Assembly: GCA_030603665.1 (NCBI GenBank)
Contig: JAUVXJ010000014.1
Span: 31,737-95,736, forward strand
Source: Chloroflexota bacterium
GTDB lineage: Bacteria > Chloroflexota > Anaerolineae > UBA7937 > B3-Chlor
Direction: 5' to 3'
DNA: 64,000 nt
Under the pieces are notes generated by a model. It did not search any database, was not told where the DNA came from, and worked only from the letters and a program-made list of their open reading frames with translations. This document shows positions 7,745 to 16,421 of the stretch, one piece after another. A program made the position numbers and the translations under genes. Within the stretch, counting starts at the first letter, position 1, and every line of letters starts with the position of its first letter.

Positions 7745-8485
7745 ATGGAGATCTATCTGGACACCGCCAACATCGAGGAGATCAGGGAAGCTGTGAAGAT
7801 GGGGGTGGTGAGCGGTGTCACCACCAACCCCTCGCTGATGATGCGCGAAGGACGAGGCGACTACCGCCAGGTCACGCAGGAGATATGCCTGCTCGTGCAG
7901 GGCCCCATCAGCGCCGAGGTCGTGGGCACTGAGACCGACCAGATGCTCAAGGAAGCCAGGGAGATAGCCACATGGTCTCCCTACGTCGTGATCAAGATCC
8001 CCTTGACTCCCAGTGGCCTGGAGGCGATCAGCATTCTCGCTGCCACCGGCGCCGATGCGGAAAACGTGTGCCAGGACTGCGCCTGGATGGACGAATGCCC
8101 TCTGGACAGAGACGCTGCTCAGGAACTGGCTCTTGCGCAGGGCATCAGAACCAATGCCACCTTGGTCTTTTCCACCAATCAAGCGCTTCTCGCCGCCCGC
8201 GCGGGGGCGACGTACGCGTCGGTGTTCATCGGCCGTCTTGACGACGCTGGGCACGAGGGCATGACCGTCGTGGCCGAGGCAGCGGAGGTCTTTGCCTTCC
8301 ACGGGCTGGAGACGGAGCTCATCGCCGCGAGCATTCGCCATCCGCTCCACGTCACCGAGTCCGCCCTGGTGGGAGCCGACATAGCCACGGTGCCCTACGC
8401 AATTCTCAAGAAGATGGTCAGCCACCCCCTCACCGACGTGGGCATCGACCGCTTCCTGGAAGACTGGAAGAAGGTCACCGGCTGA
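7745..8485 (+). CDS. Transaldolase / fructose-6-phosphate aldolase-like, with Cys-containing insertion
   Basis: A 246-residue protein of the short transaldolase/FSA family, which makes or transfers dihydroxyacetone units through a Schiff-base lysine. The landmarks are TTNPSL (26-31), VVIKIP with Lys84 as the expected Schiff-base residue, TLVFSTNQALLAARAGA (about 139-155) and FIGRLDD. Family members are usually near 215 residues. The extra length is an insertion at about 100-132 holding C109-x2-C112-x5-C118. ATG 7745 has AAGGAGGTGA seven bases upstream. The reaction cannot be decided between transaldolase and FSA from sequence alone. Confidence 0.88.
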   Translation: MEIYLDTANIEEIREAVKMGVVSGVTTNPSLMMREGRGDYRQVTQEICLLVQGPISAEVVGTETDQMLKEAREIATWSPYVVIKIPLTPSGLEAISILAATGADAENVCQDCAWMDECPLDRDAAQELALAQGIRTNATLVFSTNQALLAARAGATYASVFIGRLDDAGHEGMTVVAEAAEVFAFHGLETELIAASIRHPLHVTESALVGADIATVPYAILKKMVSHPLTDVGIDRFLEDWKKVTG

Positions 8486-8554
8486 GCCCCAACAGGCAAT
8501 GAGCACATCAGACCCGCCGGCAAGCCGCATGACCGCCAAGGGGATGCGGCGAGA

Positions 8555-11278
8555 ATGAGGCCACACCTGCGTGCATTGGTGGGACTGTTCCTCGCCCTCT
8601 GCTGTCTTCGCCTCCCCTCGGCTTCTCCCGGAGATGCTGCTGACGCAGCTCCAATCAGGACCGAGGAGTGGCGCCAGACCGAGGCCTCAGACTTCGCGAG
8701 CGGCACGCTCCGCGATATCACGATCATGGACCAGGACGACGGAGCCCTAGTCCTGGCCGTTGGTGCCCAAGGACACGTTTCCTCAGGCGTCTACACCTCC
8801 ACCGTTTGGCAGACCGCCATCGTCTTCAACGCCGTGGGCGTCCAGTGGTGGGCAGAGATTCCCGAGGCCACGGCGCTGAAGGTTGCCATCCGGATCAGCA
8901 CCGACGGCATGACCTGGTCCGACTGGGAAGATGTAATAGAGCCCGCACGAGATGGCTCACGCTACTTCGCCGCCATGCCCCTCGTGGTGGGGCGTGGAAT
9001 GTATCTGCAGTACCAAGTCAAGCTCTCCACCGATCAGTCATCCCTCACTCCGCGCCTCGACGCAATCACCTTCACCTTCATCGACTCCACCGCCGGACCT
9101 GACCTCAAGGACGTACAAGGCCTGCATCTGGCGGCACAGCCTGAAGGACAAGGCGCAGCCCGTCCGCCCATCATCTCCCGGGCCGATTGGGGCGCCAGCG
9201 AGAGCGACCGCATTGACGGCCAAGGCAACGAGATCTGGCCCACTGAGTATCAGTCCCCAGAGAAGATCATCATCCACCACAGCGTGACCGGGAACTATGA
9301 TCCTAATCCGCCGGCTACGGTCAGAGCCATCTACTACTATCACGCCGTCACCCTGGGCTGGGGCGACGTGGGGTACAACTACCTGGTCGACTGGCATGGC
9401 AACATCTACGAAGGCCGGTATGGCGGTTTGGATGTGGTGGGAGGTCACGCCTACGGCCACAACTACGGCAGCGTGGGCGTATGTGGCATGGGGACCTATG
9501 GCAACACATCCAACAGCGTGGCACCTAGTGCTGAGCTGCTGGAGGGGCTGGTTGACGTCTCAGCCTGGCAGTTGAGCCGCGTCCTCATCGATCCCCGCGA
9601 AACGTCATTCTTCGTCGACAAGACCACCTACAACATCGCCGGGCACCGAGACTACAACGCCACAGCCTGCCCCGGTGATTTCCTGTACGCTGAGCTACCC
9701 TCCATTCGCAGTCTGGTATGGGACGAGATCGTGGACCAGACGCCTGCCTATTGGGCCATCTTCCTGGATCACAGCGCGCCAGCTGTGTTGGTCACCGGAG
9801 AGACCGCGACGACATCCCTGTCCCTCCAGAACGGTGGCACCCTGACCTGGCTCGCCGAAGGAACCGAGGGTGTGGATATCGGGTACCGCTGGCGCGATAG
9901 CCAGGGCTCGGTGATCCCAGGGCACGCGCGTACCCCTCTCCCCCACGACGTATCGTACGGGGGCGAAGTGCGGGTGGACGGCGTGACCATCGTCGCCCCC
10001 CAGCAGGGCGGCCTCTACGTCCTGGAGTGGGACCTGCTGCACAGGGGCGTGGGCTGGTTCTCGGTCCAGGGAAGCCCCAAGGACAGCACGACGGTGATCG
10101 TCTACGATCCCGATTCCTGGCACAGGACCTACTTCCCTGTCATTCCGTTCCACACGAGCCCGCCTGGTCCTCCAGCCAACATGGAGGCACGCGCTCTGTG
10201 GGTCCCGCGCTGGTCCTACAGCTCCGCCGACGACGTGTTGAGCATCGTGGACAAGGCGGCGGACGCCAACTTCAACATCCTCCTCTTCCAGGTGCGCGGC
10301 CAGGGCGACGCCTACTACGACTCCCAGCACGAACCTTGGGCCGATCGGCTGACAGGGACTTTGGGGCAAGATCCTGGTTGGGACCCCCTGGCCACAGCCA
10401 TCGGCGCGGCCCACGGGGTAGGATTGCAGCTCCATGCTTATGTCAACGTCTACCCGGTGTGGCTGGGCTCAGAAGCCCCTCCCTCGAACACAAGCCCCCA
10501 GCACATGTATCACCGCTTCAACAGTCTCTACGGCGACCAGTGGGTGCAGTGGCATGAGAACGGGACGCCCATGGGGCTGAACTCGTCCTATCTCACGGCC
10601 AGCCCGGGACACCCGGCTGTACAGGATCACATCGTCGCCGTGTGCCGGGATATCCTGCAAAACTACGACGTTGACGGCCTGCACCTCGACTACGTGCGCT
10701 ACAGCGGCCCCGCCTACTCCCACGACCCAGTGAGCGAGCAGCGTTTCGCCCAGGATCAACCCGTGGCCTGGGCCGACTGGCAGCGGTACGAGATCACTCA
10801 ACTGGTCGGACGCCTGTACGAGGAAATGGAAGCCACGCGGCCCCAAGCAGCGCTGTCCGTGGCCGCCTGGCCCATCTATCAAGACAAGTGGGGCTGGGTC
10901 ACCTACGGGGATACCACGTACGATGGTTACGACGGATACTATCAGGATTCGCGGCTCTGGTTACGCACCGGCAAGGCGGACTTCCTGGCGCCGATGTTCT
11001 ACGGGACCTCAGTGCAGAACTACCTCGACCGCTACGAGATTCTGGTCCACGACTTCGTCGACGAGTCGTATGGGCGCCACATCTATGCTGGGATTCACGC
11101 CGGCTACAGCTCCTTCGGCGAGATCGAGCGCCGCATCGAGATCGCGCGGGAGGCCGGCGCCCAGGGTCAGGTCATCTTCGCCTACTCCCTCGTCGAGGGC
11201 AACGGCTACTGGGATGACTTCAAGTCCGGCCCCTATGCAGAGCCAGCCCAGGTGCCGCCCATGACGTGGAAGGACTAG
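8555..11278 (+). CDS. Secreted PGRP-type amidase fused to a GHL10 (DUF187) glycoside-hydrolase-like domain
   Basis: A 907-residue exported protein. Residues 1-30 form a signal peptide, followed by a beta-rich domain (about 40-180). An N-acetylmuramoyl-L-alanine amidase/PGRP domain covers about 200-385, with the zinc-site pieces IIIHHSVTG, GGHAYGHNYGSVGVCGMG and AGHRDYNATACPGD. An Ig-like linker follows (about 400-530). A GHL10-type TIM barrel covers about 540-900, starting EARALWVPRW and carrying DGLHLDYVRY with a likely catalytic Asp. Such proteins cut peptidoglycan peptides and glycans. Its stop overlaps the convergent tRNA nucleotidyltransferase stop by four bases. The fusion order is unusual to me. 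Confidence 0.85.
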   Translation: MRPHLRALVGLFLALCCLRLPSASPGDAADAAPIRTEEWRQTEASDFASGTLRDITIMDQDDGALVLAVGAQGHVSSGVYTSTVWQTAIVFNAVGVQWWAEIPEATALKVAIRISTDGMTWSDWEDVIEPARDGSRYFAAMPLVVGRGMYLQYQVKLSTDQSSLTPRLDAITFTFIDSTAGPDLKDVQGLHLAAQPEGQGAARPPIISRADWGASESDRIDGQGNEIWPTEYQSPEKIIIHHSVTGNYDPNPPATVRAIYYYHAVTLGWGDVGYNYLVDWHGNIYEGRYGGLDVVGGHAYGHNYGSVGVCGMGTYGNTSNSVAPSAELLEGLVDVSAWQLSRVLIDPRETSFFVDKTTYNIAGHRDYNATACPGDFLYAELPSIRSLVWDEIVDQTPAYWAIFLDHSAPAVLVTGETATTSLSLQNGGTLTWLAEGTEGVDIGYRWRDSQGSVIPGHARTPLPHDVSYGGEVRVDGVTIVAPQQGGLYVLEWDLLHRGVGWFSVQGSPKDSTTVIVYDPDSWHRTYFPVIPFHTSPPGPPANMEARALWVPRWSYSSADDVLSIVDKAADANFNILLFQVRGQGDAYYDSQHEPWADRLTGTLGQDPGWDPLATAIGAAHGVGLQLHAYVNVYPVWLGSEAPPSNTSPQHMYHRFNSLYGDQWVQWHENGTPMGLNSSYLTASPGHPAVQDHIVAVCRDILQNYDVDGLHLDYVRYSGPAYSHDPVSEQRFAQDQPVAWADWQRYEITQLVGRLYEEMEATRPQAALSVAAWPIYQDKWGWVTYGDTTYDGYDGYYQDSRLWLRTGKADFLAPMFYGTSVQNYLDRYEILVHDFVDESYGRHIYAGIHAGYSSFGEIERRIEIAREAGAQGQVIFAYSLVEGNGYWDDFKSGPYAEPAQVPPMTWKD

Positions 11279-12804
11279 CCTGCGCGCCCCGATAGCAGGC
11301 CCTCGATCAGCTGAAGCGCCTGCTCCCTGGTGGTCACCTGGCCCGTGGCCTGGGCCTCATGAAGTTTCCGCAACATCTTCCCCACCTCGGGTCCCGGCTC
11401 CATATCGAAGCGCTCCAACAGGTCCCTGCCGTTCAGAAGAGGTTCCGGCTCGATGATCTGGTCGTACCGCTCGTAGTAGCTACGCAGCAGCAGGCCTACG
11501 GCTTCGCAGATGCGCATCCACTGATCAAGGTTCTCGCCATCCTGTACCAGGGCCAGGTTGTCACCCAGGGACAGCAATAGCACGTCCACTCCAGCACCCC
11601 GCGCATCCCGGAAGAAGCGATAGACTGCCCGGTCGCTGATCTCAGGCAGCTGAGCCAGCTGGAGCGGGCGCGTGTGGTGCCTGACAGCCATCTGCACCAG
11701 CCGCACCTCGCGGTTTCCGAAGCGCAGCCGGCGGAGCACTCGTGCAGCGAGCGCTGCGCCCTCCTCCGCGTGTCCGGAGAAAGGGAGACGGCCATCCTGG
11801 TCCACCTTGGCCTTATTGGCCTTGCCCACATCATGGAGCAGCGCAGCCAGTTGCAGGAGAACCGGGCGTCCTCGCTCGCCCACCAAGTCTTCAGTCAGGT
11901 ACTCCGCCACCTGATGCGCAAATGGACCCACCGCCCCACGGAAGGACTCGTATACTTCCTCCGCTGCCCCCCATGCCTCCACGACAGGCAGTTCCTGCCC
12001 ACGAGCAGCCTGGCCTACCGCTCGCATCACCCAATCCATAGCTCCCGCGCTGGACAGTGAATGCTGGAAGGCGTCCTCATCGTGCGAGGGAGGTTGCCCC
12101 AGGCCGCGAAGGGCATCCAACTCAGGCACCAGGCGGCTCAGTAGACCCAGGCGATCGAGGTACCGCAGATACCTCTCCGATTCGCCAGCAGCCAGGATCT
12201 TGCACAGCTCATCCCTCACCCTCTCCGCCGAGACCCCGTCGATTAGAGAGGCATCCCTGACCATCAGCAGCTGGGTACGCTCCTCCACCACCAGCGCCAG
12301 TTCCGCCGCAAACCGGACAGCCCTCAAGAGGCGAATGGCATCATCCTTGAAGACCGAGCTGGAGACTGCCCTCAACAGACGGCTCTCCAGATCTTTCCGC
12401 CCACCCAAGGGATCGATGATCTCCCACTCCGGCCCGGCATCCTGCACGTCGATGGCCATGGCGTTGATCGTGAGATCCCGCGCCGCCAGGTCGGTGCTCA
12501 GTGTTTCGCCTCGCAGGGTGGCGAAGTCTAGGTAGTACCGCTCACCTTGGTCGCGCAAGACCACCCTAGCGGTGTGGCGTTCTTCATCGAGGAGCACGAA
12601 GGCTCCACCCAGACGGTTCGCCGCCTCTCGGGCCAAAGCCGGGGCATCCTCCCTCACGACAAGGTCCAGGTCCGGCGTATCCCTTCTGAGCAGGAGGTCA
12701 CGCACGTAGCCCCCCACGATGTACCCCTCGCAGGAGCGCTCCTCCAGCAGATGGCGAACCTGCTGCAACACACCCTTTCTCTCGAACCAGGATATCGAAG
12801 TCAT
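11275..12804 (-). CDS. CCA-adding-type tRNA nucleotidyltransferase with HD domain
   Basis: About 509 residues. The nucleotidyltransferase head has GGYVRDLLLRRDTPDLDLVV (the Gly-Gly substrate loop and the DxD metal pair), then the RNA-binding motif DLTINAMAID and LLRAVRFAAEL. A C-terminal HD phosphohydrolase domain carries LLHDVGKANK. It may add or repair CCA at tRNA 3' ends or be a poly(A)-polymerase relative. I chose ATG 12804, because the in-frame ATG at 12846 overlaps the -10 box (TACAAT, 12845-12850) of its apparent promoter and would not be transcribed. GCGAGGAG lies directly before 12804, which is a tight spacing. Confidence 0.88.
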   Translation of the reverse strand: MTSISWFERKGVLQQVRHLLEERSCEGYIVGGYVRDLLLRRDTPDLDLVVREDAPALAREAANRLGGAFVLLDEERHTARVVLRDQGERYYLDFATLRGETLSTDLAARDLTINAMAIDVQDAGPEWEIIDPLGGRKDLESRLLRAVSSSVFKDDAIRLLRAVRFAAELALVVEERTQLLMVRDASLIDGVSAERVRDELCKILAAGESERYLRYLDRLGLLSRLVPELDALRGLGQPPSHDEDAFQHSLSSAGAMDWVMRAVGQAARGQELPVVEAWGAAEEVYESFRGAVGPFAHQVAEYLTEDLVGERGRPVLLQLAALLHDVGKANKAKVDQDGRLPFSGHAEEGAALAARVLRRLRFGNREVRLVQMAVRHHTRPLQLAQLPEISDRAVYRFFRDARGAGVDVLLLSLGDNLALVQDGENLDQWMRICEAVGLLLRSYYERYDQIIEPEPLLNGRDLLERFDMEPGPEVGKMLRKLHEAQATGQVTTREQALQLIEGLLSGRAG

Positions 12805-12844
12805 CTCCTCGCCACCGGTGAGCACTGATTGTTGACCCTGAGCC

Positions 12845-12874
12845 ATTGTATCACAGCGTTGGAAGGCCTTTCAA
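12845..12874 (-). promoter_or_regulatory. Promoter of the tRNA nucleotidyltransferase
   Basis: On the minus strand, TTGAAA (12869-12874), an 18-base spacer and TACAAT (12845-12850). The -10 contains the first in-frame ATG, which decides the start of the gene downstream. Confidence 0.55.
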
Positions 12875-12911
12875 ACATCGGACGATGATGGCGTTGTCCC
12901 CCGCAAGCGCC

Positions 12912-12922
12912 GATGCTATAAT
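12912..12922 (+). promoter_or_regulatory. Extended -10 promoter, near-leaderless SbcD transcript
   Basis: GATGCTATAAT ends 14 bases before ATG 12937. With a usual initiation point about seven bases downstream, the leader would be about eight bases and contain no ribosome site. This sets the start as leaderless or nearly so. Confidence 0.5.
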
Positions 12923-12936
12923 CTGCCAACCAGATC

Positions 12937-14154
12937 ATGGTCAAGTTGCTTCATTTCTCCGATCTACACCTAGGGGTGGAGAACTACGGGCGTCTCGACC
13001 CTCAGACGGGGCTCAGCACCCGCCTGGGGGACTTCCTGCGCTCCCTTGACTCCGTGATCGACTACGCGCTTGCCGAGGACGTGCATCTCGTGGTCTTCAC
13101 CGGCGACGCCTACCAGACCGTCCATCCCAATCCCACCAACCAGCGCGAGTTTGCCAAGCGAATCAGACGCCTTTCAGAGGCCAACATCCCTGTCTTCATC
13201 TTGATCGGCAACCACGACCTGCCCCTGGCGATCGGCAAAGCAGCCAGCACGGAGATCTTCAACACGCTGGACGTCCCCAACGTCGTCGTGGCCGACAGAG
13301 TCGCAACACACAACATAGAGACCAAAGGTGGTGAGATACAGATCGTGGCCCTGCCCTGGCCTATCAGGAGCCATCTGCTTACCAAGGCGCAATTCAGGGG
13401 AAAGAGCATTGACGAGGTCAACGAGGAACTTGCCGACGCAGTGACAGAACTGATCACCGATGAGATCAAGGACCTGGATCCCGACGTGCCGGCAATCCTG
13501 GCCGCCCACGTCACCGTCTTCGGAGCTGGGACAAGCTACGGCACAGGGCATAGTGTGTTCCTGGGACGCGACGTGATTCTCCCCAGCCGCCTGCTGTCCA
13601 ACCCGGCCCTCGACTACGTCGCCCTGGGTCATCTGCACAGGCATCAAGTGGTGCGAGAGGACAACCCGGCTGTGGTCTACGCCGGGAGCGTCGAGCGCAT
13701 CGATTTCGGGGAGGAGAAGGAAGAGAAGGGGTTCGTGCTTGTGGAGGTGGAAAGAGGCCGCGCCCAGTTCCAGTTCATTCCCCTGGAGACACGCACCTTT
13801 CTCACCATCGATGTGGAGGCACAGGGGGCAGACCCGACGGCACAGGTTCTCGAAGCCATCGCCAGTCACGACCTCGAGGAGAAGGTGGTCCGCCTGATCG
13901 TGCGCACCACGGCTGAGAAGGAACCACTGCTCAACGAGGCTGAGGTCTTCCGCGCCCTGTCAGGTGCCTTCCACGTGGCAGCGGTGGTCAAGGATGTAGA
14001 GCGCCCGGTGCGCCTGCGGATCGGAGAGCGGAACTACGAAGAGATGTCCACCCGCCAGATTCTGGAGACGTATCTCAGGGTAAAGCAGGTGCCGCAAGAA
14101 CGGGCTCAGGCGCTGCTGCGGCATGCTGATGAGCTGGCACAGGACCTCGAGTGA
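12937..14154 (+). CDS. sbcD: SbcD/Mre11-type metallophosphoesterase (DNA exonuclease subunit)
   Basis: A 405-residue protein with the calcineurin-like nuclease motifs: DLH (9-11), GD (56-57), GNHD (91-94), a His in ILAAHVTVFG (about 188) and GHLH (about 231-234). SbcD partners the ATPase SbcC to trim DNA ends and hairpins. No sbcC lies in the window; the next genes are on the opposite strand, so the partner must be elsewhere. It starts almost at the predicted transcription start and shows no ribosome site. Assignment to Mre11/SbcD rather than a generic phosphoesterase rests on length and the GHLHRHQVV region. Confidence 0.85.
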   Translation: MVKLLHFSDLHLGVENYGRLDPQTGLSTRLGDFLRSLDSVIDYALAEDVHLVVFTGDAYQTVHPNPTNQREFAKRIRRLSEANIPVFILIGNHDLPLAIGKAASTEIFNTLDVPNVVVADRVATHNIETKGGEIQIVALPWPIRSHLLTKAQFRGKSIDEVNEELADAVTELITDEIKDLDPDVPAILAAHVTVFGAGTSYGTGHSVFLGRDVILPSRLLSNPALDYVALGHLHRHQVVREDNPAVVYAGSVERIDFGEEKEEKGFVLVEVERGRAQFQFIPLETRTFLTIDVEAQGADPTAQVLEAIASHDLEEKVVRLIVRTTAEKEPLLNEAEVFRALSGAFHVAAVVKDVERPVRLRIGERNYEEMSTRQILETYLRVKQVPQERAQALLRHADELAQDLE

Positions 14155-14206
14155 CATCGCATCGGGGTGACATAGCAGCTCCCCAAGGACAGGAGCGCAA
14201 GTATTA

Positions 14207-14440
14207 CTAGCCCTTGAGCTTCCTGACGTACACTCGGTATTCCCCGTCTTCTTCTTCCAGGCCCAGAAACTCGTTGCCGGTCGTCTTGCACCAGGCCGGC
14301 ATGTCGGACTTGATGCCCTTGTCGTCGGCGATCACCTCCAAGACCTGGCCGATCTGCAATTCGTCCATCTTCGCCTTGGTCTGGATGATAGGCATGGGAC
14401 AGTACAGACCCACGCAGTCCAAAGTGTCGTCCGCTTCCAT
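14207..14440 (-). CDS. tusA: TusA-family sulfur carrier
   Basis: A 77-residue protein with the TusA active-site pattern YCPMPIIQTK (Cys at about 14) and the later DDKGIKSDMPAWCKTTGNEF region typical of the fold, which includes a second Cys. TusA-like proteins accept persulfide sulfur from a cysteine desulfurase and pass it on for tRNA thiolation, cofactor synthesis or sulfur oxidation. It is the last gene of the minus-strand group with the desulfurase homologue, IscU and the zinc-ribbon protein, which supports a role in sulfur relay. Confidence 0.88.
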   Translation of the reverse strand: MEADDTLDCVGLYCPMPIIQTKAKMDELQIGQVLEVIADDKGIKSDMPAWCKTTGNEFLGLEEEDGEYRVYVRKLKG

Positions 14441-14557
14441 ACTTGGGCGTCCCCCTCTCAGACAAGCCAGCCTGCATGCCAGGGACGGCGAAGCTCAAGG
14501 GCACGCACACCCCATCCTCCGTCGGCCCCGGTCCGTGACCTGCAAGACCCAGAAGCT

Positions 14558-14755
14558 CTACGCCTTACACTCCGCCCCGCACTTGGGGCACTCGGTAGCA
14601 TCCATCGGCAATGGCTCCTTGCAGGCCTCGCAGAAGCTCACCTCGACTTCACAAGTCGCACACCAGGGCGCCCCCATGTTTACCACTCCGTCACAGAAGG
14701 GACAGGCGCACGCGCCGCTGTCCTCACCCTGCTTGCTCAGCTCCTCTGTCGCCAT
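14558..14755 (-). CDS. Double zinc-ribbon small protein
   Basis: A 65-residue protein with four CxxC pairs: CPFC, CATC, CEAC and CPKC. It is predicted to bind two zinc ions as tandem ribbons. There is no other recognisable domain. Its stop-to-start junction with the IscU gene is immediate (its start at 14755, the upstream stop at 14756), indicating translation as part of the same operon. Whether it delivers metal or sulfur or simply scaffolds the complex is unknown. Confidence 0.75.
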   Translation of the reverse strand: MATEELSKQGEDSGACACPFCDGVVNMGAPWCATCEVEVSFCEACKEPLPMDATECPKCGAECKA

Positions 14756-15136
14756 CTATCCCTCCCTTGCCTTCGATTCGTAGTCTTCGATGGCCTTGTG
14801 CAGAGCATCGGCCCCCAGGTTTGAACAATGCAGCTTGTTCTTGGGAAGCCCTTCAAGCTCTGCGGCCACATCTCTATTCGTAATCCCCTTGGCTTCTTCC
14901 AGTGTCTTACCTTTGGCCATCTCGCTAACCATGCTGGAACAGGCGATGGCTGCACCGCAGCCGAAGGTCTTGTACTTGACGTCAGTCAGCAGACCATCAT
15001 CCACCTTGATGTAGAACTCCATCATGTCCCCGCAGACAGGGTTGCCCTCGCTGCCCACACCGTCAGCATCTTCTATCTCGCCCACGTTGCGCGGATTTGC
15101 GAAATGATCCATCACCTTCTCACTGTACGTAGGCAC
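14756..15136 (-). CDS. iscU: Iron-sulfur cluster scaffold IscU/NifU-like
   Basis: A 126-residue U-type scaffold that assembles Fe-S clusters. The three cluster ligands are seen in SEGNPVCGDMM (first Cys with the Asp region), FGCGAAIACSSM (second Cys) and KLHCSNLGADAL (third Cys). The N-terminus YSEKVMDHFANPRNVGEIE is classical. The gene follows the desulfurase homologue by 46 bases with a GGAGG-type site. It would receive sulfur from that protein or another desulfurase. Confidence 0.92.
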   Translation of the reverse strand: MPTYSEKVMDHFANPRNVGEIEDADGVGSEGNPVCGDMMEFYIKVDDGLLTDVKYKTFGCGAAIACSSMVSEMAKGKTLEEAKGITNRDVAAELEGLPKNKLHCSNLGADALHKAIEDYESKAREG

Positions 15137-15182
15137 TGCAACCTCCTTCCTCTATCACCCGAGAGTCCGTCTGCGCCATGCT

Positions 15183-16349
15183 CTATGCCTCCTTGTACAA
15201 AGGCGACATCTGGCGCAGGCGATCGACTATGGGTGGAAACACCTCCATGAAATAGTCCACGTCCTCAACGCTGCTATCGCGCCCCAGCGTCAAGAGCAGG
15301 GAACCGTTGGCCAGGCCTGGCTCTATGTCCAGGGCTGTCAGCACGTGGGAGGCTTTCAAGGCCCGGGAGGTGCACGTGGACCCACTCGAAGCAGCCACTC
15401 CCTGCATGCTCAACAGGAGTAGCATCGCTTCACCTTCTATGTACTCCACCACGACGCTCACGTGACCTGGGAGCCGCTGCGTGGGATGGCCGGTCAGATA
15501 GATGCGATCGATTTCGCTCGTTATGCGGCCTATCAGCCGATCTCGCAGTGGAACCAGCTGCGCCCTTCGCTCCTCCATGTCCGCCGTTGCCAACTCCGCC
15601 GCCACCCCGAGGCCGGCAATAGCAGGTACGTTCTCGGTACCCGCTCGGCGACCCGCCTCCTGAACGCCGCCATCGATCAGGGGCATGATCCTGGTCCCTC
15701 GCTTAATGTAGAGCGCTCCCGCCCCCTTGGGGCCGTAGAACTGGTTGCCCGCCAGGCTCAGCAGATTGACGCCCAGCTCCTTGACGTCAACGGGCAGGTT
15801 TCCAGCGGTAGCCACAGCGTCAGTGTGGAAGTACGCCTTGCTGCGCTCCTTCACCACCTGGGCGATTTCCCCGACAGGCTGGATGCTTCCTATCTCGCTA
15901 TTCGCATGCATGATGGAGACCAACGTGGTGTCGTCGCGCAGGGCCTTCTCCACATCCGCCGGGTCCACAACGCCATGCTTATCCACAGGCACCTTCGTAA
16001 CCTCAAAGCCCAGCTTCTCCATGGTCTGAGCGGCATTGATTACCGACAGGTGTTCCACAGCCGACACGACCAGGTGCTTACCTCTCTTCTGATTCATGAG
16101 GCCGATTCCCTTCACCGCCATGTTGTTGGCCTCGCTCCCACTTGCCGTGAAGTAGATTTCGTTGCTCCTGGCCCCGATCAGCTGCGCCACCTTCTCCCGC
16201 GCCTCCTCCACCGCCTCGCGAGGAGCCTCCCCGTAGCGATGCAGACTCAGAGGGTTGCCGAACTGCTCCTTCAAGTACGGCAGCATGGCCTCCACCACCT
16301 CTGGCCTCGGAGGTGTGGTCGCCCCGTAGTCGAAATAGACGTCTCTCAC
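15183..16349 (-). CDS. NifS/IscS-family cysteine desulfurase homologue lacking the PLP lysine
   Basis: A 388-residue fold-type I aminotransferase-family protein. The N-terminus YFDYGATTPPRPEV, the GSEANNMAV loop and the mobile loop SSGSTCTSRALKASHVL with Cys326 match IscS. The usual SxHK(F/L)YGPKG, which holds the Schiff-base Lys, reads LAGNQFYGPKG here, so Q203 stands where the Lys should be. HTDAVQ is changed to HTDAVA. I checked the codons: AAC CAG at 15746-15741. It may bind PLP non-covalently, use another lysine, or act as a sulfur-handling platform for IscU. It is first gene of the isc/tusA operon behind a strong promoter. Confidence 0.85.
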   Translation of the reverse strand: MRDVYFDYGATTPPRPEVVEAMLPYLKEQFGNPLSLHRYGEAPREAVEEAREKVAQLIGARSNEIYFTASGSEANNMAVKGIGLMNQKRGKHLVVSAVEHLSVINAAQTMEKLGFEVTKVPVDKHGVVDPADVEKALRDDTTLVSIMHANSEIGSIQPVGEIAQVVKERSKAYFHTDAVATAGNLPVDVKELGVNLLSLAGNQFYGPKGAGALYIKRGTRIMPLIDGGVQEAGRRAGTENVPAIAGLGVAAELATADMEERRAQLVPLRDRLIGRITSEIDRIYLTGHPTQRLPGHVSVVVEYIEGEAMLLLLSMQGVAASSGSTCTSRALKASHVLTALDIEPGLANGSLLLTLGRDSSVEDVDYFMEVFPPIVDRLRQMSPLYKEA

Positions 16350-16421
16350 TGCCCCTCCTCGCTGACCTCCCCGGGCTCCGATCTACATGCGCCTCCAAGA
16401 CCGCAAGCTGCACTCGTTTTC

